Shown: positions 8,371 to 17,636, numbered from the stretch's first letter. The stretch is 64,000 bases of DNA from Gammaproteobacteria bacterium (GCA_018815245.1 JAHIXK010000017.1:62001-126000); one strand, 5' to 3'. Numbers and translations: made by a program. The notes: generated by a model not told the origin, from the letters alone.

Positions 8371-9168
8371 ATGGACAACGCAACAGAAGAACCGGTCAAT
8401 ACAGGGATACTACAGCAAGGCGAGATCTGGAAAATTTCCATCAATCGACCGCAAGCCCGCAATTGTGTCGATCGTTACACAGCTGATCAACTGGAAAAAG
8501 CATTTCTGGCCTTTGAAACGGATGCAACCGCACGCGTGGCTATTTTGACGGGCGAAGGTGGAAATTTTTGTGCAGGTGCTGATTTAAAAGCTGTGGCCTC
8601 GGGCGACCCAAGCCGCGTTAACCGAATGGAACGCCATGGCGCTGGCCCCATGGGCATTAGCCGAATGGAATTGAGCAAACCAGTAATCGCTGCGGTATCT
8701 GGCTATTGCGTGGCTGGCGGCCTGGAGCTTGCCGCTTGGTGCGACATGCGTGTGGCTGACAGCACAGCAGTATTTGGTGTATTTTGCCGCCGTTTTGGCG
8801 TGCCATTGATTGATGGTGGAACGGTTCGTCTTCCCCGTTTGATTGGCCAAAGCCGTGCAATGGACATGATTTTAACAGGCCGTGCTGTCAATGCTGACGA
8901 GGCCTTTTCATGGGGGCTGGCCAATCGAATTGAAACACACCGCAGTGCGCTGGAAGGCGCCATTGATCTGGCCAAGCTGTTAAGCAAGCATCCGCAAACC
9001 TGCATGCGCAATGACAGGCAAAGCGTGCTGACCCAATGGGAGTTTGGCGAACGCGAAGCGCTTGAAGAAGAGTTTGAATTTGGTTTGAACACCCTCAGTT
9101 CAGGCGAAACGGTTGAAGGGGCCACCGCTTTCAAGGAGGGCGTTGGACGACATGGTGAAATGGTTTGA
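8371..9168 (+). CDS. Enoyl-CoA hydratase/isomerase (crotonase) family protein
   Basis: The 265-residue crotonase-fold protein has both oxyanion-hole regions, 'NFCAGADLKA' and 'GYCVAGGLELA', and the first catalytic-type Glu in GGLELA. The second Glu position of true hydratases appears replaced: the usual 'GLPE...GG' segment reads 'GVPLIDGGTVRLPR'. A hydratase assignment is therefore uncertain and an isomerase, hydrolase or other CoA reaction is possible. The AAGG at 8361-8364 is 6 nt from the ATG at 8371, favouring it over the adjacent ATG at 8368. It is divergent from the PcfJ-domain gene, with 25 bp between starts. Confidence 0.85.
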   Translation: MDNATEEPVNTGILQQGEIWKISINRPQARNCVDRYTADQLEKAFLAFETDATARVAILTGEGGNFCAGADLKAVASGDPSRVNRMERHGAGPMGISRMELSKPVIAAVSGYCVAGGLELAAWCDMRVADSTAVFGVFCRRFGVPLIDGGTVRLPRLIGQSRAMDMILTGRAVNADEAFSWGLANRIETHRSALEGAIDLAKLLSKHPQTCMRNDRQSVLTQWEFGEREALEEEFEFGLNTLSSGETVEGATAFKEGVGRHGEMV

Positions 9169-9185
9169 CGCCATTCAAACACATG

Positions 9186-9716
9186 TCAATCCAGATTCAT
9201 GATCACGCCAAACTGTGCACTGTTTGAAGTTCTACGCGAATCTGCCGCATTGGAATACGCACTGGATTCGATACCCATAAACCAGTTGGCGGGCCCACCA
9301 TGATTGCTTAGCAAATACACACCCTGACTTTCTCCATTCAGGGTGTGATTGGATAATTTGCCGGGCGCATACACCAGGCTCAAATTTTCTTGCAATGAAA
9401 TTTGCAAGCCACCGTACACCGTGTTGATCATCGACCCTGCACTTTCGCTGGATTCATCCAAATTGATGCTGAACCGGCTTTCTGTGGGAATGGCTACTTG
9501 ATCAACATCCACACCGACACCACGAAAAAGCCCCACCTTGCCCAGCAGGCTTTCATTTTTTACGGAATCTGCTGTGGAAATTTTTGTCTCAGCACTTGCC
9601 TTGCCAAGCACCTTGCTTGCCTTCAGGCCCAGTGAATTGTCAGCATGAGCAGCGTGGGTGAAAGAAAAGAACAGTGCACAGAAAAATACCGGCCATTTTG
9701 TATACGAAGCACCCAT
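9186..9716 (-). CDS. Secreted protein of unknown function
   Basis: The protein is about 176 residues from the ATG at 9716, starting with a clear signal peptide (WPVFFCALFFSFTHAAHA, cut after AHA). The mature part is rich in Ser, Gly and Asn with alternating hydrophobic residues towards the C-terminus, ending in 'AQFGVIMNLD', which looks like a short beta-strand, possibly surface or outer-membrane associated. In-frame ATGs at 9755 and 9821 are alternative starts. 9755 has an AGGGA about ten bases upstream. I do not recognise the family. It converges with the crotonase gene and is divergent from fadL. Confidence 0.6.
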   Translation of the reverse strand: MGASYTKWPVFFCALFFSFTHAAHADNSLGLKASKVLGKASAETKISTADSVKNESLLGKVGLFRGVGVDVDQVAIPTESRFSINLDESSESAGSMINTVYGGLQISLQENLSLVYAPGKLSNHTLNGESQGVYLLSNHGGPANWFMGIESSAYSNAADSRRTSNSAQFGVIMNLD

Positions 9717-9887
9717 CACCCTACCCCACCAATGTAGAAAAACCCTTACATCCATTAACGACAATTCCCTGCAGAAACACAAGTGCATAAACGGACTAAC
9801 CCCTTTGTAGTTGGGTTTCACAAAACCATCAAAGATTCAATTGCCTAAGGCTGTATTAGAGGCTCTCATCTACTTTAATACTTCAAA

Positions 9888-9916
9888 GTAACATTTTCTT
9901 TACGCGGTGATACACT
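9888..9916 (+). promoter_or_regulatory. Candidate sigma70 promoter of the FadL gene
   Basis: GTAACA at 9888-9893 and TACACT at 9911-9916 are separated by 17 bp, each matching the consensus at four of six positions. A short inverted repeat TGACT-N7-AGTCA follows immediately downstream and could be an operator. The site lies about 80 bp before the FadL start. Confidence 0.35.
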
Positions 9917-9994
9917 GAAATGACTACATAAAAGTCACTACTTCAGGCTACCCAGCCAAGCGAGTGAACTGCTAAAAATACCGGAGACAAACCA

Positions 9995-11482
9995 ATGCTT
10001 TCTTCTGCCCGAGGAACGACTTTCTTTTTCCCATTGACCTGCATGGCCTTGGCCCTTTTGTCGCTTTTCCCCTCTGCGGCTGCGTATGCTGGCGGCACAG
10101 CATTTGATGCCACCAGCATCAGCGCCATGGGAACTGCATCGGCAGGCCAAGCCGCTGAAGCTGGTGATGCTTCCGTATTGTTTGCCAACCCAGCGGCATT
10201 AACGCGCTTCAAACGGGCAGAATTAACGCAAGGTGCCGCAGTTATTACTATCGGCACCGATTACACATCAACCCAGAACAACGATGGTGCAGATTCCGGC
10301 GCACCGCAGGGGCAAAACGGGCAGGTATTCAGCCGGAAGGACGGATACGATGCCGCGGCACTGGCCCCCAATTTGTTCATCGCGATTCCCATCAATGAAA
10401 AGCTGGTGATGGGTTTTGGTGCTGCGGCCTCGCATGGCCTTGTGATTCATTACGACGAAAATTTTCCTGGCCGCAACCAGGGGCGTGACATTGATTTCAA
10501 AGTAACCCGACTGAACCTGGGCTTTGGTTACAAGCTAAGCCCCACCTTGTCGTGGGGTTTGAATGGCTCGTATGAACGGTACTTTCAGTCCATCAAACTG
10601 AAGCTGAATTATCGTGAAGCCGTGGAGGCTTTGGCCCCCGGCTCAGCCGCGCTGATAGAAAGCCCTGCAGGCGCATTGATCGGCGCCCCCCCAATACCCG
10701 GCGAGAGCAATGCGGGCCTGCGAATGTTTGGCTGGGCGTTCAATGCACAACTTGGCGGTTTGTGGGAACCCAGCGAGAACACGCGCGTGGGCCTTTCCTA
10801 TCGACCAAAAACAGAATTCACGGGCAACCGCGGTAAGTTCAAACTGGATGATTCGCCCGAGCAAGCCGCGTTTCGTGATTTTCTGAACAGCGACGGTTTT
10901 TTAAACAGCGTTGCTTTCAGTGCGCTGGGGGTAGATGGCAAGCAGGCTGCAGCCGATTTGGCACCTGATCAGGTTATCAAACAGGAAATTACATTGCCCG
11001 ATGAACTGCGCTTGTCCGTGTTCCACCATGCCACACCGAAGTTGGACTTGATGGCCACCTACACGCGCCAGGATTTTTCAGTGACCACCTTGAATTTTCA
11101 GCGTGAAAGCAATGGACGCACTTTGGAGAACATTCCCCAGAACTTCGTGGCAGCAGAATCGTATCGAGTTGGCATGAACTACAAGCTATACAAACGCTTG
11201 ACCTTGCGTGCAGGCTACGCCATTGAAAACAGCGTGATCGATGACGAAACCCGGATCACAATTTTGCCGGACAGCGACAGGCAATACTTTGCACTGGGTG
11301 GCCAGTTTGATTTAAGCCGCGACACCAGCATTCACTTCGCCTATCAAAAGCTGGACACTGACCCGGCACCTGTGGGCAACAACGACCAAATTTCTCCACC
11401 TGAAGTGCGTGGTGGCGATTTCAAGGGCAATGTACAGCTGGACACCCACTTCTTCGGCATCGGCATCACAGAACGCTTCTAG
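9995..11482 (+). CDS. FadL-family outer membrane long-chain fatty acid channel
   Basis: The 495-residue beta-barrel is of the FadL/TodX/OMPP1 family, which passes hydrophobic molecules such as long-chain fatty acids across the outer membrane. It shows a signal peptide ending near 'AAAYA' (residue 32), the FadL N-terminal pattern 'GTAFDATSISAMGTASAG', the NPA motif (FANPAALTRF, about 64-73), and many amphipathic strands ending with a C-terminal Phe (GIGITERF) for barrel assembly. The acyl-CoA dehydrogenase and 3-hydroxyacyl-CoA dehydrogenase at 58.6-60.5 kb could use its substrates, but there is no operon link. Confidence 0.88.
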   Translation: MLSSARGTTFFFPLTCMALALLSLFPSAAAYAGGTAFDATSISAMGTASAGQAAEAGDASVLFANPAALTRFKRAELTQGAAVITIGTDYTSTQNNDGADSGAPQGQNGQVFSRKDGYDAAALAPNLFIAIPINEKLVMGFGAAASHGLVIHYDENFPGRNQGRDIDFKVTRLNLGFGYKLSPTLSWGLNGSYERYFQSIKLKLNYREAVEALAPGSAALIESPAGALIGAPPIPGESNAGLRMFGWAFNAQLGGLWEPSENTRVGLSYRPKTEFTGNRGKFKLDDSPEQAAFRDFLNSDGFLNSVAFSALGVDGKQAAADLAPDQVIKQEITLPDELRLSVFHHATPKLDLMATYTRQDFSVTTLNFQRESNGRTLENIPQNFVAAESYRVGMNYKLYKRLTLRAGYAIENSVIDDETRITILPDSDRQYFALGGQFDLSRDTSIHFAYQKLDTDPAPVGNNDQISPPEVRGGDFKGNVQLDTHFFGIGITERF

Positions 11483-11592
11483 TGTAACGATCCAGCAGGC
11501 TTTTGGTGTTTCTCAATTTTACTTGCGCCAGGCGCAGGGCAAGAAGTTAGGGCTTGCTGCGCTTGATTGGCTTGTGTTTGATTGGCTGGTAT

Positions 11593-11799
11593 TTAGTCTT
11601 CGATCTTATCGTCGTCACTAACGGCATCAATACCTGCCTCTACCACGGCACCTGTTACCTTGATGCCAGTCGACACCACCGCGCCCGTGATTGAAATGGC
11701 AGCCCCTGCGGTTGCACTAACCACTGCGCAGCCCTGCAGCAATGTGGTTGCCAGCAGCATGGGAAGCACGGTGGGAAATTTGTTCGAGAAGTAATTCAT
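11593..11799 (-). CDS. Small lipoprotein
   Basis: The protein is 68 residues from the ATG at 11799. A lipoprotein signal is visible (hydrophobic 'FPTVLPMLLATTLLQGC' with lipobox LQGC), followed by a low-complexity mature part rich in Ala, Val, Gly and Thr ('SATAGAAISITGAVVS', 'VTGAVVEAGID') and an acidic tail. Such small lipoproteins are common and functionally unassigned. A longer frame to 11856 would add a non-signal-like extension, so the shorter start is preferred. Confidence 0.65.
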   Translation of the reverse strand: MNYFSNKFPTVLPMLLATTLLQGCAVVSATAGAAISITGAVVSTGIKVTGAVVEAGIDAVSDDDKIED

Positions 11800-11892
11800 G
11801 GGGGAACCGAAAATGAACGCTGTCAATGGCATGCTACACAGAAAATGTCGGTGCATAGCAAATACTTCGAAGAAAAATACTTTTCAGCACCG

Positions 11893-11934
11893 AAAATAAA
11901 AAAACGCTTCTGACCCTGTGGGTGAGAAGCGTTT
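11893..11934 (-). terminator. Terminator of the tRNA operon
   Basis: A 10-bp perfect stem AAACGCTTCT/AGAAGCGTTT (11902-11911 with 11925-11934, 13-nt loop) is followed on the minus strand by TTTTTTTATTT. It sits 12 bp past the CCA end of tRNA-Glu. Confidence 0.9.
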
Positions 11935-11945
11935 AGTGCCGTATT

Positions 11946-12021
11946 TGGCATCCCCAACCGGATTCGAACCGGTGTTACCGCCGTGAAAGGGCGGTGTCCT
12001 AGGCCTCTAGACGATGGGGAC
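11946..12021 (-). tRNA. tRNA-Glu (anticodon TTC)
   Basis: This is a 76-nt gene including an encoded CCA. The 5' end GTCCCCATCGTCTAGAGG, the anticodon loop CTTTCAC within stem CCGCC/GGCGG, and the T-loop GGTTCGAATCC are close to the E. coli tRNA-Glu sequence. It is the second gene of a two-tRNA operon, 16 bp after tRNA-Ala, and is followed by an intrinsic terminator. Confidence 0.97.
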
Positions 12022-12037
12022 CTAAAACCGTGTGCTT

Positions 12038-12113
<76 letters not shown>

Positions 12114-12128
12114 GAAGCGAAGACCGAG

Positions 12129-12157
12129 ATTATTAAGTATTTCGTTAGGCTTGTCAA
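12129..12157 (-). promoter_or_regulatory. Sigma70 promoter of the tRNA-Ala/tRNA-Glu operon
   Basis: On the minus strand a perfect -35 TTGACA (12152-12157) is separated by 17 bp from AATAAT (12129-12134), with TAATAA overlapping one base earlier. A C/G-rich discriminator (CTCGGTC) follows, as expected for growth-rate and stringently controlled stable RNA promoters. The tRNA-Ala 5' end is 15 bp downstream. Confidence 0.85.
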
Positions 12158-12304
12158 CAATCTGTTGAACTAAAACAAACAAAACTTTAAAAATTTTCTG
12201 CCTTCTGCCTGCATTGCCTCAGCAATTTGAGCAGCCCGAATTATACACATATTTGTCGGGTACACTGCAAGTGATTTTTTAAAAAAAACAGAAGCACACA
12301 ACAA

Positions 12305-12868
12305 ATGAAATATTGCAGCACATGTGGCACCCTCCTGGAACTTCGGATTCCCGAAGGCGATAACCGTGAACGCAGTTGCTGCCCAAGCTGCGGTGCAATT
12401 CACTATGTGAACCCCAAAATCGTGGTGGGTACCATTCCAACCTACGAGGGGAAAGTGTTGCTTTGCAAACGGGCCATTGAACCGCGCCACGGATTCTGGA
12501 CCTTGCCAGCCGGATTCATGGAACTGAGAGAAACAACCCACGAAGGCGCGGCCCGCGAAACCTGGGAAGAAGCCGGCGCAAAAATCAAATTGGGCCCACT
12601 GTTCACCATGTTTGATGTAATCCGCGCCGACCAGGTGCACATGTTTTTTCGCGCAGAAATGCCAAGCGCAGATTTTTTCGCCGGTGAAGAAAGCCTGGAT
12701 GTAAAACTTTTTGCTGAAGATGAAATTCCATGGGACGACCTTGCCTTTAAAACCGTCTCGAAAACATTGACGCTGTTTTTTGCCGACCGCAAGGCGGGCC
12801 GCTACACCCTGCACACCGGTGATGTATTCGACCATGTGGACTGGACAGAATCCCAATTCAAGGCTTGA
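12305..12868 (+). CDS. Nudix hydrolase with N-terminal zinc ribbon
   Basis: The 187-residue protein has a zinc-ribbon-like start with Cys pairs at 4/7 and 26/29 (CSTCG, CPSCG) and a complete Nudix box at 70-92 (G-x5-E-x7-REx2EEx-G: 'GFMELRETT', then 'ARETWEEAG'). The combination resembles NudC/ADP-ribose-type pyrophosphatases. The exact nucleotide substrate is not assignable. It overlaps or abuts aat, so it is probably the first gene of a Nudix-aat-bpt-pyrD transcription unit. Confidence 0.88.
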   Translation: MKYCSTCGTLLELRIPEGDNRERSCCPSCGAIHYVNPKIVVGTIPTYEGKVLLCKRAIEPRHGFWTLPAGFMELRETTHEGAARETWEEAGAKIKLGPLFTMFDVIRADQVHMFFRAEMPSADFFAGEESLDVKLFAEDEIPWDDLAFKTVSKTLTLFFADRKAGRYTLHTGDVFDHVDWTESQFKA

Positions 12869-12888
12869 CAAAGGAACATGAAAAACGG

Positions 12889-13617
12889 ATGACGAAAACC
12901 TCCATCCCCTGGCTGGATTCACCGACAGACTTTCCAAGCACTGACCACGCACTTCAATACCCGCCGGGCCTGTTGGCGGCCAGCCTGGAAATCAATGCAG
13001 ACTGGCTGGAAGCAAGTTACGCACGCGGAATTTTTCCCTGGTATTCGCAAGGCGAACCTGTGCTGTGGTGGAGCACCTCGCCCCGTGCGGTGCTGTACAC
13101 CCATGAATTCAAATTGCATCGCTCCCTGGGCAAGGCCGTGCGCAAAGCCAATAAAAACCCGAACAGAGCCATACGCCTGAACACTGCGTTCGAGGACGTC
13201 ATGCGTGCATGCGCCGCCCCACGCCCCGGACAAGATGGCACCTGGATCAGTGAGGAAGTGCTTGCTGCCTACACAGAACTACACCGGCGTGGGTATGCCC
13301 ACTCGATTGAACATTGGGAGGGCGATCAGCTTGTGGGCGGCTTGTACTGTGTGGCTTTGGGAAAAATGGTGTACGGTGAAAGCATGTTTGCGATACAAAC
13401 CGATGCCTCGAAAATAGCATTCGCCCACTTTGTGTATTGGCTAAAAGCGCAGAATGTGCACATAATTGATTGTCAGCAGGCCACCGGGCATTTAATGTCA
13501 ATGGGCGCCCGCACGGTAAGCAGAAAGGTGTTTGAAACTGAAATGGAAAATTCCATTGTGCAGCCCACCTTGAATTGGGAACCACGCGAACTAGTATGGA
13601 CGTATGACCAGACCTAA
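12889..13617 (+). CDS. aat: Leucyl/phenylalanyl-tRNA--protein transferase
   Basis: The 242-residue enzyme transfers Leu or Phe from aminoacyl-tRNA to proteins with N-terminal Lys or Arg, marking them for ClpS/ClpAP (N-degron pathway). The family signatures are intact: '[19 protein letters not shown]', 'PRAVL', '[22 protein letters not shown]', '[19 protein letters not shown]' and 'IIDCQQ..GHL.S.GA'. A TTG at 12865 overlapping the Nudix stop is an alternative start. The ATG at 12889 gives the usual length. Its 3' end overlaps bpt by 14 bp, so the two transferases are translationally coupled. Confidence 0.94.
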   Translation: MTKTSIPWLDSPTDFPSTDHALQYPPGLLAASLEINADWLEASYARGIFPWYSQGEPVLWWSTSPRAVLYTHEFKLHRSLGKAVRKANKNPNRAIRLNTAFEDVMRACAAPRPGQDGTWISEEVLAAYTELHRRGYAHSIEHWEGDQLVGGLYCVALGKMVYGESMFAIQTDASKIAFAHFVYWLKAQNVHIIDCQQATGHLMSMGARTVSRKVFETEMENSIVQPTLNWEPRELVWTYDQT

Positions 13618-14341
13618 GGAACTGCCCTTCTCCACGCTGCAGTTTTATTCAACTGCACCTTATCCATGTAGTTACCTGGACAATCGCCTTGCCAGGTCGC
13701 AGGTGGCCACGCCCAGCCACCTCATCAATGCCGATGTGTACAGCGAACTGGTTCGAATGGGATTTCGCCGCAGCGGCCTGTTCACCTACAAACCCCACTG
13801 CGATGGCTGCAATTCCTGCAAACCCTTGCGCCTTGAAGTCTCCAGGTTCGAGCTTAACCGCAGCCAGCGCCGCACAATAAAAACGTTCTCAAACCTGAAA
13901 CCCAGCGTGCAACGCCTGCATTTCAATTCAGAACACTATGCGCTGTATTTGAAATACCAATCGATCAGGCACCACGGCGGCGGCATGGATGAAGACAGCC
14001 GGGAACAATATTCGCAGTTCTTGCTGCAAACCCGGGTGAATTCCAGACTGGTGGAGTTTCGCAACCCACAAGGCAAGTTGGTGATGGTGTCCATCATCGA
14101 CATTCTCACAGATGGCCTTTCATCGGTTTACACCTTTTTCGATCCCGCTGAACGCAGTGGCCTGGGGATGTATGGCGTGCTGTGGCAGATTGACCAGTGC
14201 CGAGACCTGGACCTTCCCTACCTGTATCTGGGTTACTGGATCAAGGAAAGCGAAAAGATGGCGTACAAGGCCCGTTTTTCGGCTGCTGAAATACTTCAGA
14301 ACAACCAGTGGCAGCCACTGTCTGAACCCACGCCCAAATAA
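13604..14341 (+). CDS. bpt: Aspartate/glutamate leucyltransferase
   Basis: The 245-residue protein belongs to the bacterial ATE-like family (Bpt), which adds Leu to N-terminal Asp or Glu and thereby feeds substrates to the ClpS route. It shows the N-terminal '[14 protein letters not shown]', the Cys-rich motif '[15 protein letters not shown]', and the C-terminal '[12 protein letters not shown]' and 'YLGYWI.....M.YKARF' segments typical of the fold. It overlaps aat by 14 bp. Together they cover both secondary destabilising residue classes. Confidence 0.93.
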   Translation: MTRPKELPFSTLQFYSTAPYPCSYLDNRLARSQVATPSHLINADVYSELVRMGFRRSGLFTYKPHCDGCNSCKPLRLEVSRFELNRSQRRTIKTFSNLKPSVQRLHFNSEHYALYLKYQSIRHHGGGMDEDSREQYSQFLLQTRVNSRLVEFRNPQGKLVMVSIIDILTDGLSSVYTFFDPAERSGLGMYGVLWQIDQCRDLDLPYLYLGYWIKESEKMAYKARFSAAEILQNNQWQPLSEPTPK

Positions 14342-14400
14342 GCCAGCATTTTCCCCGTTACAATGCGGACTGTTGTTCCAACTTACCGGTTTCCAAGGCC

Positions 14401-15456
14401 ATGTTGCTGCCCTATTCCCTGATTCGCCCTGCCCTGTTTGCACTTGACCCTGAAAAGGCGCACCACCTTACCTTCAGCAATTTGCAAATGTTGCGCAAAC
14501 TGGGCCTGCTCAAGTATTTTTCACCCACTGCGGTTGCAGACCCGGTCAAGGTAATGGGCATTGAATTTCCGAACCGTGTGGGTTTGGCTGCCGGGCTGGA
14601 CAAAGATGCCGCCTACATCAGCGAATTGGGCTTGATGGGCTTTGGTTTTCTGGAAGTGGGCACCGTGACCCCCAAGCCACAGCCGGGTAACCCCCAGCCC
14701 CGTCTGTTTCGCCTGCCGAAGGCCCACGCATTGATTAATCGCATGGGGTTTAACAACGAAGGTGTGGGCACGCTGATTGGCAATGTAAAGGCCAGCAACT
14801 ACCCCGGTGTTTTAGGAATTAATATTGGCAAAAATGCAGCAACCCCGGTTGAACAGGCCGCCGATGATTACCTGAAAGCACTGGAGGCGGTGTACCCCTA
14901 CGCCACCTACATTACCGTGAACATTTCATCACCCAACACCAAAAACCTGCGCGACCTGCAAGGTGGCGACAGCCTGGATATGTTGTTGGGTTCACTGAAA
15001 GAAAAGCAAAAAGCATTGGCCGATGAACACGGCTTGTACAAGCCCATGGCACTGAAAATTGCCCCCGATCTGGATGATGACCAAATTGACGCCATTGCGA
15101 AGCGTTTGACGCACTTTGGCTTTGATGGAGTGATTGCGACCAACACCACCATCGACAAAAGCAGCGTGGCAGGTTTGCCCCACGGACAAGAACAAGGTGG
15201 ATTGAGTGGCGCACCCGTGCTTGAGAAATCAACCCATGTGATTAAACGCCTGTACGCGGAACTGGGCGACGACATTCCAATTATTGGCGTAGGCGGAATT
15301 TCCACCGGCGAACATGCCGTGGAAAAAATTCGCGCGGGTGCAAAACTGGTTCAAATTTACACTGGGCTTATTTACAAAGGCCCAGACTTGGTGACCGAAT
15401 GCGCGGCCACCATACGACTGAATTGCAAGCCCAGAATTGGCAGGAAAGCGGCCTGA
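14401..15456 (+). CDS. pyrD: Dihydroorotate dehydrogenase (quinone), class 2
   Basis: The 351-residue FMN enzyme of pyrimidine synthesis oxidises dihydroorotate and passes electrons to quinone at the inner membrane. The class 2 N-terminal membrane-association helices ('[18 protein letters not shown]') precede the barrel with '[12 protein letters not shown]', '[20 protein letters not shown]', 'NRMGFNN', '[12 protein letters not shown]' with the catalytic Ser, '[11 protein letters not shown]', 'TNTTID', 'GGLSG' and 'IGVGGIS' FMN phosphate motifs. It is the last gene of the Nudix-aat-bpt-pyrD run, and its stop codon lies inside a terminator loop. Confidence 0.96.
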   Translation: MLLPYSLIRPALFALDPEKAHHLTFSNLQMLRKLGLLKYFSPTAVADPVKVMGIEFPNRVGLAAGLDKDAAYISELGLMGFGFLEVGTVTPKPQPGNPQPRLFRLPKAHALINRMGFNNEGVGTLIGNVKASNYPGVLGINIGKNAATPVEQAADDYLKALEAVYPYATYITVNISSPNTKNLRDLQGGDSLDMLLGSLKEKQKALADEHGLYKPMALKIAPDLDDDQIDAIAKRLTHFGFDGVIATNTTIDKSSVAGLPHGQEQGGLSGAPVLEKSTHVIKRLYAELGDDIPIIGVGGISTGEHAVEKIRAGAKLVQIYTGLIYKGPDLVTECAATIRLNCKPRIGRKAA

Positions 15457-15473
15457 AACGCCGCTTTATTTCT
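15445..15473 (+). terminator. Terminator overlapping the pyrD stop codon
   Basis: An 8-bp perfect stem AAAGCGGC/GCCGCTTT (15445-15452 with 15460-15467) is followed by ATTTCTTCTT. The pyrD TGA (15454-15456) is in the 7-nt loop, and the right arm overlaps the lutB stop codon of the convergent gene. The minus strand has no T-tract, so it should act mainly on pyrD transcripts. Confidence 0.7.
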
Positions 15474-16878
15474 TCTTGCGTTGTTGTTGGTACAGTTTTG
15501 AAAATGTTTCGCCTGTAGGCACCGGGAAATCACGCTGATCGGTCCAGCCGCTGGCCATGGGCAGGCTGTGAATACCGCCTTTGCGCTTGCCCCACCATGC
15601 CATCGCCTTGATGCCCACGCGAGACAAAACCCGATACAAGGCCGGGCGCTGAGCCACAAAAGCCCACACTTTGAACGCTGCTTTTTCTTGCCAAGGGCGA
15701 AGCCCCCGCGAGAACTGCTGTTCGCGAAGTTTGCGAAGCAGATCCGGCAATGGAATTTTAACGGGGCACACCACATGGCATTCACCACACAGCGTGGCCG
15801 CCTGTGGCAAATCAAGCGCCTTTTCAATGCCTGTGTAACTTGGCGTAAGCACCGAACCCATGGGGCCTGGATACACCCAACCATAGGCGTGGCCACCAAT
15901 CTTCTGATACACAGGGCAATGGTTCATGCAGGCACCACATTTAATGCAGCGAAGCATTTCTTCAAATTCACCACCCAGCAAACCTGTGCGGCCACCATCA
16001 AGAATTACAAAGTACATGTGCTCGGGGCCATCCAGGTCGCCTTCACGCTTCGGGCCCGTTAGCAAGGAAACATAGTTCGATATGCTTTGCCCGGTTGCGG
16101 AACGCGGCAACAGGCGAATTAAAGTGGCAAAGTCTTCAAGCGTGGGCACCACTTTTTCAACGCCAGTGATGGCCACGTGCACGCGCGGGTTGATGGTACA
16201 CATGCCTTCATTGCCCTCGTTGGTCACCAGGGCCACTGAACCTGTTTCAGCAATAATGAAGTTGCCACCGGTCACGCCCATGTCCGCGGCCAAAAACTGC
16301 GGGCGCAAAATTTCGCGTGCTTCGCGGGTCATTTCGGCAATGTCGGTTTTGCGGGGCAAGTGGTGGTGTTTTTCAAACAGGTCTGCAACCTGTTCTTTGT
16401 CTTTGTGCACCACGGGCGCGATGATGTGGCTTGGCCTCTCGTTGTCATTGATTTGAAGAATGTACTCGCCCAAATCAGTTTCGCGCACTTTCACATCCGC
16501 CGCTTCAAGCGCTTTGTTCAAGGCCATTTCTTCTGTAACCATTGACTTCGACTTGATGACCGATTTCACCGCATGCTTCTTGGCAATTTTTACAACCAGC
16601 TCGGAAGCCTCTTGTGGTGTGCGGGCAAACAATACTTTGGCACCCGTTTCAACGGCTTTTTGCTCGAACAGTTCCAACCACACATCCAGGCTTTGAATGC
16701 TGCGGTTGCGAATGTCCACCGCGGCGGAACGGGTACCCTCGAAATCATCCAACTCCAGAATGCTGGTGGCGCGCGCATTCACAAACTTGCTGGACAAACG
16801 CTTCAGGTTTTCCTGCAAACGTGGGTCGTTCAGCTTTTCACTGGCCTTGCGCTCAAAAAACATGCTTTGTACTTGCAT
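15466..16878 (-). CDS. lutB: L-lactate utilisation iron-sulfur protein LutB
   Basis: The 470-residue protein is the LutB/YkgF iron-sulfur component of the LutABC L-lactate oxidation complex. An N-terminal LUD-type domain contains 'DMGVTGGNFIIAETGS' and 'HVAITGVEKVVPT'. Two [4Fe-4S] motifs follow, 'CIKCGACMNHCPVY' near residue 310 and 'CGECHVVCPVKIP' near residue 360. The C-terminal DUF3390 extension is present. It is 17 bp after lutA. LutC, normally the third subunit, is not next to it because pyrD lies downstream in the opposite direction. Confidence 0.92.
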   Translation of the reverse strand: MQVQSMFFERKASEKLNDPRLQENLKRLSSKFVNARATSILELDDFEGTRSAAVDIRNRSIQSLDVWLELFEQKAVETGAKVLFARTPQEASELVVKIAKKHAVKSVIKSKSMVTEEMALNKALEAADVKVRETDLGEYILQINDNERPSHIIAPVVHKDKEQVADLFEKHHHLPRKTDIAEMTREAREILRPQFLAADMGVTGGNFIIAETGSVALVTNEGNEGMCTINPRVHVAITGVEKVVPTLEDFATLIRLLPRSATGQSISNYVSLLTGPKREGDLDGPEHMYFVILDGGRTGLLGGEFEEMLRCIKCGACMNHCPVYQKIGGHAYGWVYPGPMGSVLTPSYTGIEKALDLPQAATLCGECHVVCPVKIPLPDLLRKLREQQFSRGLRPWQEKAAFKVWAFVAQRPALYRVLSRVGIKAMAWWGKRKGGIHSLPMASGWTDQRDFPVPTGETFSKLYQQQRKKK

Positions 16879-16895
16879 GGTGTTACCGCCCCAAT

Positions 16896-17636
16896 TTAAA
16901 TTTGCCCTGGCTTTCGGCCAGTCAACAGTTCAGCCACATGCAGCACTTCGATGTTGTCGCCCATGCGGCGCAAACGGCCTTCAATGTTCAACATGCAGCC
17001 CAAGTCGCCCAACACCACAGCCTGCGCGCCTGTGGCCTGGATCTGCTCGCATTTGTCGGTGCAAATGGCGCTTGACACCTCACCATACTTCAGGGCGAAG
17101 GTGCCGCCAAAGCCGCAGCACTGGCGGCTGTCTTTCATTTCAAGAATTTCAACACCCCCCATTTTGCCAATCAGGGTTCGGGGTTGTTGTTGAACACCCA
17201 ATTCCCGAAGCCCGCTGCAGGAATCGTGGTAAGTGATCTGGTTCAGTTCAGAAGCCCCCAGTTTCAGCTTCTCCACCCCAAGCACATTCACCAGAAAGTC
17301 AGTCAATTCGTAAGTGCGGGCAGCCAGCCGAGCCGCACGCATTTTCAAATCGGGGTCATTTTTAAACACCTCGGGGTAATGTATTTTTGCCATACCCGCG
17401 CACGAACCCGATGGTGCAACCACATAGTCAAACTGCTCAAATTCAGCCAACCACTTTTGGGCCAATTTGTGCGTGCTGACCTGATCGCCTGAATTCCAGG
17501 CAGGTTGACCACAACAGGTTTGGGCTTGGGGAACCACGACTTCGCAGCCTGCGGATTCCAACAATTCCAGCGTTGAAAAGCCAATGGAGGGTCGCATGGA
17601 GTCCACCAGACAAGTAACAAACAATCCGACACGCAA
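16896..17636 (-). CDS. lutA: L-lactate utilisation protein LutA
   Basis: The protein has about 246 residues and two CCG domains (cysteine-rich, [4Fe-4S] or disulfide-reductase-like): 'FVTCLVD..RP' with 'VPQAQTCCGQPAWNSG', and 'TYHDSCSGLRELG' with 'QCCGFGGTFALKYGEVS'. It is the LutA/YkgE subunit for L-lactate oxidation to pyruvate. The start is chosen at TTG 17636: GGGGA lies 6 nt upstream and the residues after it (RVGLFVTCLVDSMRPSIGF) align with the usual N-terminus. The frame extends to ATG 17711, but that adds unrelated residues. The divergent IclR-family gene starts at 17775. Confidence 0.9.
   Translation of the reverse strand: MRVGLFVTCLVDSMRPSIGFSTLELLESAGCEVVVPQAQTCCGQPAWNSGDQVSTHKLAQKWLAEFEQFDYVVAPSGSCAGMAKIHYPEVFKNDPDLKMRAARLAARTYELTDFLVNVLGVEKLKLGASELNQITYHDSCSGLRELGVQQQPRTLIGKMGGVEILEMKDSRQCCGFGGTFALKYGEVSSAICTDKCEQIQATGAQAVVLGDLGCMLNIEGRLRRMGDNIEVLHVAELLTGRKPGQI

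Noticed and set aside
12170-12952. A 260-residue minus-strand frame
   Set aside because: It is antisense to the Nudix gene and partly overlaps the tRNA promoter region.
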